Source of the DNA: Excoecaria cochinchinensis | Taxonomy: Eukaryota > Streptophyta > Magnoliopsida > Malpighiales > Euphorbiaceae | DNA: 64,000 nucleotides | NCBI GenBank assembly: GCA_947683425.1 | Contig: CANTUQ010000343.1 | Location: 124,001-188,000, forward strand | Direction: 5' to 3' | Shown here: one piece after another, positions 26,201 through 39,856 of the stretch | How the letters are laid out: each line of letters begins with the position of its first letter | Numbering within the stretch: position 1 is the stretch's first letter | The notes under the pieces: generated by a model | The model's database searches: none | Seen by the model: the letters and a program-made list of their open reading frames with translations, nothing else | What the model was told of the DNA's origin: nothing | Position numbers and translations under genes: made by a program

Positions 26201-26931
26201 AGCTACTGGGAGCCTGCCGGTCACAATGCGCTGAGGATTGGCTTCGTCGTGATCTGACGAATTTTTACGGGCTTCTGAAGGCATTATACTAGGGGAAATC
26301 GCCGAAATCGAGAAATCGCCGAAAGTGGTGAAATTTTGGATCCGGGTCGAATAATTCAGGAAAACCTGATCGGAATAGCTACTGGGAGCCTGCCGGTCAC
26401 AATGCGTCGAGGATTGGCTTCGTCGTGATCTGACGAATTTTTACGGGCTTCTGAAGGCATTATACTAGGGGAAATCAACGAAATCGAGAAATCGCCGAAA
26501 GTGGTGAAATTTTGGATCCGGGTCGAATAATTCAGGAAAACCTGATCGGAATAGCTACTGGGAGCCTGCCGGTCACAATGCGACGAGGATTGGCTTCGTC
26601 GTGATCTGACGAATTTTTACGGGCTTCTGAAGGCATTATACTAGGGGAAATCGCCGAAATCGAGAAATCGCCGAAAGTGTTGAAATTTTGGATCCGGATC
26701 GAATAATTCAGGAAAATCTGATCGGAATAGCTACTGGGAGCCTGCCGGTCACAATGCGTCGAGGATTGGCTTCGTCGTGATCTGACGAATTTTTACGGGC
26801 TTCTGAAGGCATTATACTAGGGGAAATCGCCGAAATCGAGAAATCGCCGAAAGTGGTGAAATTTTGGATCCGGGTCGAATAATTCAGAAAAACCTGATCG
26901 GAATAGCTACTGGGAGCCTGCCGGTCACAAT
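22816..26931. repeat. Three-step nested duplication, 1204 bp then 1710 bp
   Basis: Bases 22816-23971 match 24020-25175 (7 monomers, 1204 bp); bases 24227-25221 match 25937-26931 (10 monomers, 1710 bp). Markers: the 22 bp and 6 bp deletions, AAATCAACG twice, GCGACGAGG, and GTGTTG with GGATCGAA at 23767, 24969 and 26679. CCAGTCAC is shared by the first two copies only (23305, 24509); AATTCAGAAAAACC is shared by the last two only (25176, 26886). The last interval contains an inserted 506 bp trimer. Confidence 0.86.
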
Positions 26932-28449
26932 GTGCCGAGGATTGGCTTCGTCGTGATCTGACGAATTTTTACGGGCTTCTGAAGGCATTATACTAGGGGA
27001 AATCGCCGAAATCGAGAAATCGCCGAAAGTGGTGAAATTTTGGATCCGGGTCGAATAATTCAGGAAAACCTGATCGGAATAGCTACTGGGAGCCTGCCGG
27101 TCACAATGCGCCGAGGATTGGCTTCGTCGTGATCTGACGAATTTTTACGGGCTTCTGAAGGCATTATACTAGGGGAAATCGCCGAAATCGAGAAATCGCC
27201 GAAAGTGGTGAAATTTTGGATCCGGGTCGAATAATTCAGGAAAACCTGATCGGAATAGCTACTGGGAGCCTGCCGGTCACAATGCGCCGAGGATTGGCTT
27301 CGTCGTGATCTGACGAATTTTTACGGGCTTCTGAAGGCATTATACTAGGGGAAATCGCCGAAATCGAGAAATCGCCGAAAGTGGTGAAATTTTGGATCCG
27401 GGTCGAATAATTCAGGAAAACCTGATCGGAATAGCTACTGGGAGCCTGCCGGTCACAATGCGTCGAGGATTGGCTTCGTCGTGATCTGACGAATTTTTAC
27501 GGGCTTCTGAAGGCATTATACTAGGGGAAATCGCCGAAATCGAGAAATCGCCGAAAGTGGTGAAATTTTGGATCCGGGTCGAATAATTCAGGAAAACCTG
27601 ATCGGAATAGCTACTGGGAGCCTGCCGGTCACAATGCGTCGAGGATTGGCTTCGTCGTGATCTGACGAATTTTTACGGGCTTCTGAAGGCATTATACTAG
27701 GGGAAATCGCCGAAATCGAGAAATCGCCGAAAGTGGTGAAATTTTGGATCCGGGTCGAATAATTCAGGAAAACCTGATCGAAATAGCTACTGGGAGCCTG
27801 CCGGTCACAATGCGCCGAGGATTGGCTTCGTCGTGATCTGACGAATTTTTACGGGCTTCTGAAGGCATTATACTAGGGGAAATCGCCGAAATCGAGAAAT
27901 CGCCGAAAGTGGTGAAATTTTGGATCCGGGTCGAATAATTCAGGAAAACCTGATCGGAATAGCTACTGGGAGCCTGCCGGTCACAATGCGTCGAGGATTG
28001 GCTTCGTCGTGATCTGACGAATTTTTACGGGCTTCTGAAGGCATTATACTAGGGGAAATCGCCGAAATCGAGAAATCGCCGAAAGTGGTGAAATTTTGGA
28101 TCCGGGTCGAATAATACAGGAAAACCTGATCGGAATAGCTACTGGGAGCCTGCCGGTCATAATGCGCCGAGGATTGGCTTCGTCGTGATCTGACGAATTT
28201 TTACGGGCTTCTGAAGGCATTATACTAGGGGAAATCGCCGAAATCGAGAAATCGCCGAAAGTGGTGAAATTTTGGATCCGGGTCGAATAATTCAGGAAAA
28301 CCTGATCGGAATAGCTACTGGGAGCCTGCCGGTCACAATGCGTCGAGGATTGGCTTCGTCGTGATCTGACGAATTTTTACGGGCTTCTGAAGGCATTATA
28401 CTAGGGGAAATCGCCGAAATCGAGAAATCGCAGAAAGTGGTAAAATTTT
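26932..28449. repeat. Near-consensus stretch at the end of domain II
   Basis: About nine monomers close to consensus, all 176 bp, alternating C and T at position 70 without a clear higher-order pattern. Single private changes include ATGTGCCG (26932), GATCGAAATAG (about 27781), AATACAGG (about 28114) and GTCATAATG (about 28158). Nothing other than satellite sequence is present. Confidence 0.85.
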
Positions 28450-29313
28450 TGATCCGGGTCGAATAATTCAGGAAAACCTGATCGGAATAGCTACTGGGAG
28501 CCTGCCGGTCACAATGCGTCGAGGATTGGCTTCGTCGTGATCTGACGAATTTTTACGGGCTTCTAAAGGCATTATACTAGGGGAAATCGCCGAAATCGAG
28601 AAATCGCAGAAAGTGGTAAAATTTTTGATCCGGGTCGAATAATTCAGGAAAACCTGATCGGAATAGCTACTGGGAGCCTGCCGGTCACAATGCGTCGAGG
28701 ATTGGCTTCGTCGTGATCTGACGAATTTTTACGGGCTTCTGAAGGCATTATACTAGGGGAAATCGCCGAAATCGAGAAATCGCCGAAAGTGGTGAAATTT
28801 TGGATCCGGGTCGAATAATTCAGGAAAACCTGATCGGAATAGCTACTGGGAGCCTGCCGGTCACAATGCGTCGAGGATTGGCTTCGTCGTGATCTGACGA
28901 ATTTTTACGGGCTTCTGAAGGCATTATACTAGGGGAAATCGCCGAAAGTGGTGAAATTTTGGATCCGGGTCGAATAATTCAGGAAAACCTTATCGGAATA
29001 GCTACTGGGAGCCTGCCGGTCACAATGCGTCGAGGATTGGCTTCGTCGTGATCTGACGAATTTTTACGGGCTTCTGAAGGCATTATACTAGGGGAAATCG
29101 CCGAAATCGAGAAATCGCCGAAAGTTGTGAAATTTTGGATCCGGGTCGAATAATTCAGGAAAACCTGATCGGAATAGCTACTGGGAGCCTGCCGGTCACA
29201 ATGCGTCGAGGATTGGCTTCGTCGTGATCTGACGAATTTTTACGGGCTTCTGAAGGCATTATACTAGGGGAAATCGCCGAAATCGAGAAATCGCCGAAAG
29301 TGGTGAAATTTTT

Positions 29314-31308
29314 GATCCGGGTCGAATAATTCAGGAAAACCTGATCGGAATAGCTACTGGGAGCCTGCCGGTCACAATGCGTAAAGGATTGGCTTCGTCG
29401 TGATCTGACGAATTTTTACGGGCTTCTGAAGGCATTATACTAGGGGAAATCGCCGAAATCGAGAAATCGCCGAAAGTGGTGAAATTTTGGATCCGGGTCG
29501 AATAATTCAGGAAAACCTGATCGGAATAGCTACTGGGAGCCTGCCGGTCAATATGCGTCGAGGATTGGCTTCGTCGTGATCTGACGAATTTTTACGGGCT
29601 TCTGAAGGCATTATACTAGGGGAAATCGCCGAAATCGAGAAATCGCCGAAAGTGGTGAAATTTTGGATCCGGGTCTAATAATTCAGGAAAACCTGATCGG
29701 AATAGCTACTGGGAGCCTGCCGGTCACAATGCGTCGAGGATTGGCTTCGTCGTGATCTGACGAATTTTTACGGGCTTCTGAAGGCATTATACTAGGGGAA
29801 ATCGCCGAAATCGAGAAATCGCCGAAAGTGGTGAAATTTTGGATCCGGGTCGAATAATTCAGGAAATCCTGATCGAAATAGCTACTGGGAGCCTGCCGGT
29901 CACAATGCATCGAGGATTGGCTTCGTCGTGATCTGACGAATTTTTACGGGCTTCTGAAGGCATTATACTAGGGAAAATCGCCGAAATCGAGAAATCGCCG
30001 AAAGTGATGAAATTTTTGATCCGGGTCGAATAATTCAGGAAAACCTGATCGGAATAGCTACTGGGAGCCTGCCGGTCACAATGCGTCGAGGATTGGCTTC
30101 GTCGTGATCTGACGAATTTTTACGGGCTTCTGAAGGCATTATACTAGGGGAAATCGCCGAAATCGAGAAATCGCCGAAAGTGGTGAAATTTTGGATCCGG
30201 GTCGAATAATTCAGGAAAACCTGATCGGAATAGCTACTGGGAGCCTGCCGGTGACAATGCGTCGAGGATTGGCTTCGTCGTGATCTGACGAATTTTTACG
30301 GGCTTCTGAAGGCATTATACTAGGGGAAATCGCCGAAATCGAGAAATCGCCGAAAGTGGTGAAATTTTGGATCCGGGTCGAATAATTCAGGAAAACCTGA
30401 TCGGAATAGCTACTGGGAGCCTGCCGGTCACAATGCGTAAAGGATTGGCTTCGTCGTGATCTGACGAATTTTTACGGGCTTCTGAAGGCATTATACTAGG
30501 GGAAATCGCCGAAATCGAGAAATCGCCGAAAGTGGTGAAATTTTGGATCCGGGTCGAATAATTCAGGAAAACCTGATCGGAATAGCTACTGGGAGCCTGC
30601 CGGTCAATATGCGTCGAGGATTGGCTTCGTCGTGATCTGACGAATTTTTACGGGCTTCTGAAGGCATTATACTAGGGGAAATCGCCGAAATCGAGAAATC
30701 GCCGAAAGTGGTGAAATTTTGGATCCGGGTCTAATAATTCAGGAAAACCTGATCGGAATAGCTACTGGGAGCCTGCCGGTCACAATGCGTCGAGGATTGG
30801 CTTCGTCGTGATCTGACGAATTTTTACGGGCTTCTGAAGGCATTATACTAGGGGAAATCGCCGAAATCGAGAAATCGCCGAAAGTGGTGAAATTTTGGAT
30901 CCGGGTCGAATAATTCAGGAAATCCTGATCGAAATAGCTACTGGGAGCCTGCCGGTCACAATGCGTCGAGGATTGGCTTCGTCGTGATCTGACGAATTTT
31001 TACGGGCTTCTGAAGGCATTATACTAGGGAAAATCGCCGAAATCGAGAAATCGCCGAAAGTGATGAAATTTTTGATCCGGGTCGAATAATTCAGGAAAAC
31101 CTGATCGGAATAGCTACTGGGAGCCTGCCGGTCACAATGCGTCGAGGATTGGCTTCGTCGTGATCTGACGAATTTTTACGGGCTTCTGAAGGCATTATAC
31201 TAGGGGAAATCGCCGAAATCGAGAAATCGCCGAAAGTGGTGAAATTTTGGATCCGGGTCGAATAATTCAGGAAAACCTGATCGGAATAGCTACTGGGAGC
31301 CTGCCGGT
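29314..31308. repeat. Tandem duplication of a 6-monomer, 1056 bp unit (domain III)
   Basis: Bases 29314-30252 match 30370-31308. Shared markers: GTAAAGGATT (29381, 30437), CAATATGCG, GGGTCTAATAA, AAATCCTGATCG, CTAGGGAAAATCG and AGTGATGAAATTTTT. One difference seen: ATGCATCG at about 29908 versus ATGCGTCG. Ends at GTGACAATG (30253) versus GTCACAATG. Confidence 0.84.
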
Positions 31309-32620
31309 CACAATGCGTCGAGGATTGGCTTCGTCGTGATCTGACGAATTTTTACGGGCTTCTGAAGGCATTATACTAGGGGAAATCGCCGAAATCGAGA
31401 AATCGCCGAAAGTGGTGAAATTTTGGATCCGGGTCGAATAATTCAGGAAAACCTGATCGGAATAGCTACTGGGAGCCTGCCGGTCAATATGCGTCGAGGA
31501 TTGGCTTCGTCGTGATCTGACGAATTTTTACGGGCTTCTGAAGGCATTATACTAGGGGAAATCGCCGAAATCGAGAAATCGCCGAAAGTGGTGAAATTTT
31601 GGATCCGGGTCGAATAATTCAGGAAAACCTGATCGGAATAGCTACTGGGAGCCTGCCGGTCACAATGCGTCGAGGATTGGCTTCGTCGTGATCTGACGAA
31701 TTTTTACGGGCTTCTGAAGGCATTATACTAGGGGAAATCGCCGAAATCGAGAAATCGCCGAAAGTGGTGAAATTTTGGATCCGGGTCGAATAATTCAGGA
31801 AAACCTGATCGGAATAGCTACTGGGAGCCTGCCGGTCAATATGCGTCGAGGATTGGCTTCGTCGTGATCTGACGAATTTTTACGGGCTTCTGAAGGCATT
31901 ATACTAGGGGAAATCGCCGAAATCGAGAAATCGCCGAAAGTGGTGAAATTTTGGATCCGGGTCGAATAATTCAGGAAAACCTGATCGGAATAGCTACTGG
32001 GAGCCTGCCGGTCACAATGCGTCGAGGATTGGCTTCGTCGTGATCTGACGAATTTTTACGGGCTTCTGAAGGCATTATACTAGGGGAAATCGCCGAAATC
32101 GAGAAATCGCCGAAAGTGGTGAAATTTTGGATCCGGGTCGAATAATTGAGGAAATCCTGATCGAAATAGCTACTGGGAGCCTGCCGGTCACAATGCGTCG
32201 AGGATTGGCTTCGTCGTGATCTGACGAATTTTTACGGGCTTCTGAAGGCATTATACTAGGGAAAATCGCCGAAATCGAGAAATCGCCGAAAGTGATGAAA
32301 TTTTGGATCCGGGTCGAATAATTCAGGAAAACCTGATCGGAATAGCTACTGGGAGCCTGCCGGTCACAATGCGTCGAGGATTGGCTTCGTCGTGATCTGA
32401 CGAATTTTTACGGGCTTCTGAAGGCATTATACTAGGGGAAATCGCCGAAATCGAGAAATCGCCGAAAGTGGTGAAATTTTGGATCCGGGTCGAATAATTC
32501 AGGAAATCCTGATCGAAATAGCTACTGGGAGCCTGCCGGTCACAATGCGTCGAGGATTGGCTTCGTCGTCATCTGACGAATTTTTACGGGCTTCTGAAGG
32601 CATTATACTAGGGGAAATCG
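30441..32620. repeat. 2.18 kb segment repeated at 33433-35612 (17-monomer offset)
   Basis: Offset 2992, exactly 17 x 176. Shared order: CAATATGCG (30605/33597), GGGTCTAA (30728/33720), AAATCC with GATCGAAA (30919/33911), AGTGATG, CAATATGCG (31487/34479, 31837/34829), AATTGAGGAAATCC (32144/35136), AGTGATG, and the first G90C copies (32570/35562). Differences seen: GATTCGGG near 34067, CTAGGGAAAATCG near 34193, ATGCATCG near 34834, GAAGCCATT near 35237. The second copy ends at a 17 bp deletion in the slippage module (35613). Confidence 0.85.
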
Positions 32621-35600
32621 CCGAAATCGAGAAATCGCCGAAAGTGGTGAAATTTTGGATCCGGGTCGAATAATTCAGGAAAACCTGATCGGAATAGCTA
32701 CTGGGAGCCTGCCGGTCAATATGCGTCGAGGATTGGCTTCGTCGTGATCTGACGAATTTTTACGGGCTTCTGAAGGCATTATACTAGGGGAAATCGCCGA
32801 AATCGAGAAATCGCCGAAAGTGGTGAAATTTTGGATCCGGGTCTAATAATTCAGGAAAACCTGATCGGAATAGCTACTGGGAGCCTGCCGGTCACAATGC
32901 GTCGAGGATTGGCTTCGTCGTGATCTGACGAATTTTTACGGGCTTCTGAAGGCATTATACTAGGGGAAATCGCCGAAATCGAGAAATCGCCGAAAGTGGT
33001 GAAATTTTGGATCCGGGTCGAATAATTCAGGAAAACCTGATCGGAATAGCTACTGGGAGCCTGCCGGTCAATATGCGTCGAGGATTGGCTTCGTCGTGAT
33101 CTGACGAATTTTTACGGGCTTCTGAAGGCATTATACTAGGGGAAATCGCCGAAATCGAGAAATCGCCGAAAGTGGTGAAATTTTGGATCCGGGTCGAATA
33201 ATTCAGGAAAACCTGATCGGAATAGCTACTGGGAGCCTGCCGGTCAATATGCGTCGAGGATTGGCTTCGTCGTGATCTGACGAATTTTTACGGGCTTCTG
33301 AAGGCATTATACTAGGGGAAATCGCCGAAATCGAGAAATCGCCGAAAGTGGTGAAATTTTGGATCCGGGTCGAATAATTCAGGAAAACCTGATCGGAATA
33401 GCTACTGGGAGCCTGCCGGTCACAATGCGTCAAGGATTGGCTTCGTCGTGATCTGACGAATTTTTACGGGCTTCTGAAGGCATTATACTAGGGGAAATCG
33501 CCGAAATCGAGAAATCGCCGAAAGTGGTGAAATTTTGGATCCGGGTCGAATAATTCAGGAAAACCTGATCGGAATAGCTACTGGGAGCCTGCCGGTCAAT
33601 ATGCGTCGAGGATTGGCTTCGTCGTGATCTGACGAATTTTTACGGGCTTCTGAAGGCATTATACTAGGGGAAATCGCCGAAATCGAGAAATCGCCGAAAG
33701 TGGTGAAATTTTGGATCCGGGTCTAATAATTCAGGAAAACCTGATCGGAATAGCTACTGGGAGCCTGCCGGTCACAATGCGTCGAGGATTGGCTTCGTCG
33801 TGATCTGACGAATTTTTACGGGCTTCTGAAGGCATTATACTAGGGGAAATCGCCGAAATCGAGAAATCGCCGAAAGTGGTGAAATTTTGGATCCGGGTCG
33901 AATAATTCAGGAAATCCTGATCGAAATAGCTACTGGGAGCCTGCCGGTCACAATGCGTCGAGGATTGGCTTCGTCGTGATCTGACGAATTTTTACGGGCT
34001 TCTGAAGGCATTATACTAGGGAAAATCGCCGAAATCGAGAAATCGCCGAAAGTGATGAAATTTTTGATTCGGGTCGAATAATTCAGGAAAACCTGATCGG
34101 AATAGCTACTGGGAGCCTGCCGGTCACAATGCGTCGAGGATTGGCTTCGTCGTGATCTGACGAATTTTTACGGGCTTCTGAAGGCATTATACTAGGGAAA
34201 ATCGCCGAAATCGAGAAATCGCCGAAAGTGGTGAAATTTTGGATCCGGGTCGAATAATTCAGGAAAACCTGATCGGAATAGCTACTGGGAGCCTGCCGGT
34301 CACAATGCGTCGAGGATTGGCTTCGTCGTGATCTGACGAATTTTTACGGGCTTCTGAAGGCATTATACTAGGGGAAATCGCCGAAATCGAGAAATCGCCG
34401 AAAGTGGTGAAATTTTGGATCCGGGTCGAATAATTCAGGAAAACCTGATCGGAATAGCTACTGGGAGCCTGCCGGTCAATATGCGTCGAGGATTGGCTTC
34501 GTCGTGATCTGACGAATTTTTACGGGCTTCTGAAGGCATTATACTAGGGGAAATCGCCGAAATCGAGAAATCGCCGAAAGTGGTGAAATTTTGGATCCGG
34601 GTCGAATAATTCAGGAAAACCTGATCGGAATAGCTACTGGGAGCCTGCCGGTCACAATGCGTCGAGGATTGGCTTCGTCGTGATCTGACGAATTTTTACG
34701 GGCTTCTGAAGGCATTATACTAGGGGAAATCGCCGAAATCGAGAAATCGCCGAAAGTGGTGAAATTTTGGATCCGGGTCGAATAATTCAGGAAAACCTGA
34801 TCGGAATAGCTACTGGGAGCCTGCCGGTCAATATGCATCGAGGATTGGCTTCGTCGTGATCTGACGAATTTTTACGGGCTTCTGAAGGCATTATACTAGG
34901 GGAAATCGCCGAAATCGAGAAATCGCCGAAAGTGGTGAAATTTTGGATCCGGGTCGAATAATTCAGGAAAACCTGATCGGAATAGCTACTGGGAGCCTGC
35001 CGGTCACAATGCGTCGAGGATTGGCTTCGTCGTGATCTGACGAATTTTTACGGGCTTCTGAAGGCATTATACTAGGGGAAATCGCCGAAATCGAGAAATC
35101 GCCGAAAGTGGTGAAATTTTGGATCCGGGTCGAATAATTGAGGAAATCCTGATCGAAATAGCTACTGGGAGCCTGCCGGTCACAATGCGTCGAGGATTGG
35201 CTTCGTCGTGATCTGACGAATTTTTACGGGCTTCTGAAGCCATTATACTAGGGAAAATCGCCGAAATCGAGAAATCGCCGAAAGTGATGAAATTTTGGAT
35301 CCGGGTCGAATAATTCAGGAAAACCTGATCGGAATAGCTACTGGGAGCCTGCCGGTCACAATGCGTCGAGGATTGGCTTCGTCGTGATCTGACGAATTTT
35401 TACGGGCTTCTGAAGGCATTATACTAGGGGAAATCGCCGAAATCGAGAAATCGCCGAAAGTGGTGAAATTTTGGATCCGGGTCGAATAATTCAGGAAATC
35501 CTGATCGAAATAGCTACTGGGAGCCTGCCGGTCACAATGCGTCGAGGATTGGCTTCGTCGTCATCTGACGAATTTTTACGGGCTTCTGAAGGCATTATAC

Positions 35601-35809
35601 TAGGGGAAATCGCCGAAAGTGGTGAAATTTTGGATCCGGGTCGAATAATTCAGGAAAACCTGATCGAAATAGCTACTGGGAGCCTGCCGGTCACAATGCG
35701 TCGAGGATTGGCTTCGTCGTGATCTGACGAATTTTTACGGGCTTCTGAAGGCATTATACTAGGGGAAATCGCCGAAATCGAGAAATCGCCGAAAGTGATG
35801 AAATTTTGG

Positions 35810-38800
35810 ATCCGGGTCGAATAATTCAGGAAAACCTGATCGGAATAGCTACTGGGAGCCTGCCGGTCACAATGCGTCGAGGATTGGCTTCGTCGTGATC
35901 TGACGAATTTTTACGGGCTTCTGAAGGCATTATACTAGGGGAAATCGCCGAAATCGAGAAATCGCCGAAGGTGGTGAAATTTTGGATCCGGGTCGAATAA
36001 TTCAGGAAAACCTGATCGGAAAAGCTACTGGGAGCCTGCCGGTCACAATGCGTCGAGGATTGGCTTCGTCGTGATCTGACGAATTTTTACGGGCTTCTGA
36101 AGGCTTTATACTAGGGGAAATCGCCGAAATCGAGAAATCGCCGAAAGTGGTGAAATTTTGGATCCGGGTCGAATAATTCAGGAAAACCTGATCGGAATAG
36201 CTACTGGGAGCCTGCCGGTCACAATGCGTCGAGGATTGGCTTCGTCGTGATCTCACGAATTTTTACGGGCTTCTGAAGGCATTATACTAGGGGAAATCGC
36301 CGAAATCGAGAAATCGCCGAAAGTGGTGAAATTTTGGATCCGGGTCGAATAATTCAGGAAAACCTGATCGGAATAGCTACTGGGAGCCTTCCGGTCACAA
36401 TGCGTCGAGGATTGGCTTCGTCGTGATCTGACGAATTTTTACGGGCTTCTGAAGGCATTATACTAGGGGAAATCGCCGAAATCGAGAAATCGCCGAAAGT
36501 GGTGAAATTTTTGATCCGGGTCGAATAATTCAGGAAAACCTGATCGGAATAGCTACTGGGAGCCTGCCGGTCACAATGCGTCGAGGATTGGCTTCGTCGT
36601 GATCTGACGAATTTTTACGGGCTTCTGAAGGCATTATACTAGGGGAAATCGCCGAAATCGAGAAATCGCCGAAAGTGGTGAAATTTTGGATCCGGGTCGA
36701 ATAATTCAGGAAAACCTGATCGGAATAGCTACTGGGAGCCTGCCGGTCACAATGCGTCGAGGATTGGCTTCGTCGTGATCTCACGAATTTTTACGGGCTT
36801 CTGAAGGCATTATACTAGGGGAAATCGCCGAAATCGAGAAATCGCCGAAAGTGGTGAAATTTTGGATCCGGGTCGAATAATTCAGGAAAACCTGATCGGA
36901 ATAGCTACTGGGAGCCTGCCGGTCACAATGCGTCGAGGATTGGCTTCGTCGTGATCTGACGAATTTTTACGGGCTTCTGAAGGCATTATACTAGGGGAAA
37001 TCGCCGAAATCGAGAAATCGCCGAAAGTGGTGAAATTTTGGATCCGGGTCGAATAATTCAGGAAAACCTGATCGGAATAGCTACTGGGAGCCTGCCGGTC
37101 ACAATGCGTCGAGGATTGGCTTCGTCGTGATCTGACGAATTTTTACGGGCTTCTGAAGGCATTATACTAGGGGAAATCGCCGAAATCGAGAAATCGCCGA
37201 AAGTGGTGAAATTTTGGATCCGGGTCGAATAATTTAGGAAAACCTGATCGGAATAGCTACTGGGAGCCTGCCGGTCACAATGCGTCGAGGATTGGCTTCG
37301 TCGTGATCTGACGAATTTTTACGGGCTTCTGAAGGCATTATACTAGGGGAAATCGACGAAATCGAGAAATCGCCGAAAGTGGTGAAATTTTGGATCCGGG
37401 TCGAATAATTCAGGAAAACCTGATCGGAATAGCTACTGGGAGCCTGCCGGTCACAATGCGTCGAGGATTGGCTTCGTCGTGATCTGACGAATTTTTACGG
37501 GCTTCTGAAGGCATTATACTAGGGGAAATCGCCGAAAGTGGTGAAATTTTTGATCCGGGTCGAATAATTCAGGAAAACCTGATCGAAATAGCTACTGGGA
37601 GCCTGCCGGTCACAATGCGTCGAGGATTGGCTTCGTCGTGATCTGACGAATTTTTACGGGCTTCTGAAGGCATTATACTAGGGGAAATCGCCGAAATCGA
37701 GAAATCGCCGAAAGTGGTGAAATTTTTGATCCGGGTCGAATAATTCAGGAAAACCTGATCGGAATAGCTACTGGGAGCCTGCCGGTCACAATGCGTCGAG
37801 GATTGGCTTCGTCGTGATCTGACGAATTTTTACGGGCTTCTGAAGGCATTATACTAGGGGAAATCGCCGAAATCGAGAAATCGCCGAAGGTGGTGAAATT
37901 TTGGATCCGGGTCGAATAATTCAGGAAAACCTGATCGGAAAAGCTACTGGGAGCCTGCCGGTCACAATGCGTCGAGGATTGGCTTCGTCGTGATCTGACG
38001 AATTTTTACGGGCTTCTGAAGGCTTTATACTAGGGGAAATCGCCGAAATCGAGAAATCGCCGAAAGTGGTGAAATTTTGGATCCGGGTCGAATAATTCAG
38101 GAAAACCTGATCGGAATAGCTACTGGGAGCCTGCCGGTCACAATGCGTCGAGGATTGGCTTCGTCGTGATCTCACGAATTTTTACGGGCTTCTGAAGGCA
38201 TTATACTAGGGGAAATCGCCGAAATCGAGAAATCGCCGAAAGTGGTGAAATTTTGGATCCGGGTCGAATAATTCAGGAAAACCTGATCGGAATAGCTACT
38301 GGGAGCCTTCCGGTCACAATGCGTCGAGGATTGGCTTCGTCGTGATCTGACGAATTTTTACGGGCTTCTGAAGGCATTATACTAGGGGAAATCGCCGAAA
38401 TCGAGAAATCGCCGAAAGTGGTGAAATTTTTGATCCGGGTCGAATAATTCAGGAAAACCTGATCGGAATAGCTACTGGGAGCCTGCCGGTCACAATGCGT
38501 CGAGGATTGGCTTCGTCGTGATCTGACGAATTTTTACGGGCTTCTGAAGGCATTATACTAGGGGAAATCGCCGAAATCGAGAAATCGCCGAAAGTGGTGA
38601 AATTTTGGATCCGGGTCGAATAATTCAGGAAAACCTGATCGGAATAGCTACTGGGAGCCTGCCGGTCACAATGCGTCGAGGATTGGCTTCGTCGTGATCT
38701 CACGAATTTTTACGGGCTTCTGAAGGCATTATACTAGGGGAAATCGCCGAAATCGAGAAATCGCCGAAAGTGGTGAAATTTTGGATCCGGGTCGAATAAT

Positions 38801-39274
38801 TCAGGAAAACCTGATCGGAATAGCTACTGGGAGCCTGCCGGTCACAATGCGTCGAGGATTGGCTTCGTCGTGATCTGACGAATTTTTACGGGCTTCTGAA
38901 GGCATTATACTAGGGGAAATCGCCGAAATCGAGAAATCGCCGAAAGTGGTGAAATTTTGGATCCGGGTCGAATAATTCAGGAAAACCTGATCGGAATAGC
39001 TACTGGGAGCCTGCCGGTCACAATGCGTCGAGGATTGGCTTCGTCGTGATCTGACGAATTTTTACGGGCTTCTGAAGGCATTATACTAGGGGAAATCGCC
39101 GAAATCGAGAAATCGCCGAAAGTGGTGAAATTTTGGATCCGGGTCGAATAATTTAGGAAAACCTGATCGGAATAGCTACTGGGAGCCTGCCGGTCACAAT
39201 GCGTCGAGGATTGGCTTCGTCGTGATCTGACGAATTTTTACGGGCTTCTGAAGGCATTATACTAGGGGAAATCG
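35810..39274. repeat. Tandem duplication with an 11-monomer, 1919 bp unit
   Basis: Bases 35810-37355 match 37729-39274; I saw no mismatch inside. Markers: CCGAAGGTGG (35968/37887), GATCGGAAAAGC (36020/37939), GGCTTTATAC (36103/38022), GATCTCACG twice per unit, GCCTTCCGG (36389/38308), AATTTAGG (37232/39151). The unit holds one 159 bp monomer (near 37535), so 11 x 176 minus 17 is 1919, as observed. Bounded on the right by AAATCGACG versus AAATCGCCG. Confidence 0.88.
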
Positions 39275-39856
39275 CCGAAATCGAGAAATCGCCGAAAGTG
39301 GTGAAATTTTGGATCCGGGTTGAATAATTTAAAAAAACCTGATCGGAATAGCTACTGGGAGCCTGCCGGTCACAATGCGTCGAGGATTGGCTTCGTCGTG
39401 ATCTGACGAATTTTTACGGGCTTCTGAAGGCATTATACTAGGGGAAATCGCCGAAATCGAGAAATCGCCGAAAGTGGTGAAATTTTGGATCCGGGTCGAA
39501 TAATTCAGGAAAACCTGATCGGAATAGCTACTGGGAGCCTTCCGGTCACAATGCATCGAGGATTGGCTTCGTCGTGATCTGACGAATTTTTACGGGCTTC
39601 TGAAGGCATTATACTAGGGGAAATCGCCGAAATCGAGAAATCGCCGAAAGTGGTGAAATTTTGGATCCGGGTCGAATAATTCAGGAAAACCTGATCGGAA
39701 TAGCTACTGGGAGACTGCCGGTCACAATGCGTCGAGGATTGGCTTCGTCGTGATCTGACGAATTTTTACGGGCTTCTGAAGGCATTATACTAGGGGAAAT
39801 CGCCGAAATCGAGAAATCGCCGAAAGTGGTGAAATTTTGGATCCGGGTCGAATAAT

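Larger units (their letters stand above)
13246..28449. repeat. Domain II: G160 monomers, mixed position 70, with 22 bp and 6 bp deletion classes
   Basis: From here GCCGAAAG is constant. Position 70 varies: T (GCGTCG), C (GCGCCG) or, in a few copies, A (GCGACG). Domain markers are CGAGTAATTC, GAAATTGGTG, GATCAGGG, GAAGTCATT, TGTATCCGGGTTG, CGAATTATACT (22 bp deletion), GAATAAAAAACC (6 bp deletion), AAATCAACG, and GTGTTG with GGATCGAA. These occur in repeated order, giving duplications at offsets 506, 1056, 1204, 1710, 1886, 5362 and 6510 bp. Confidence 0.9.
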
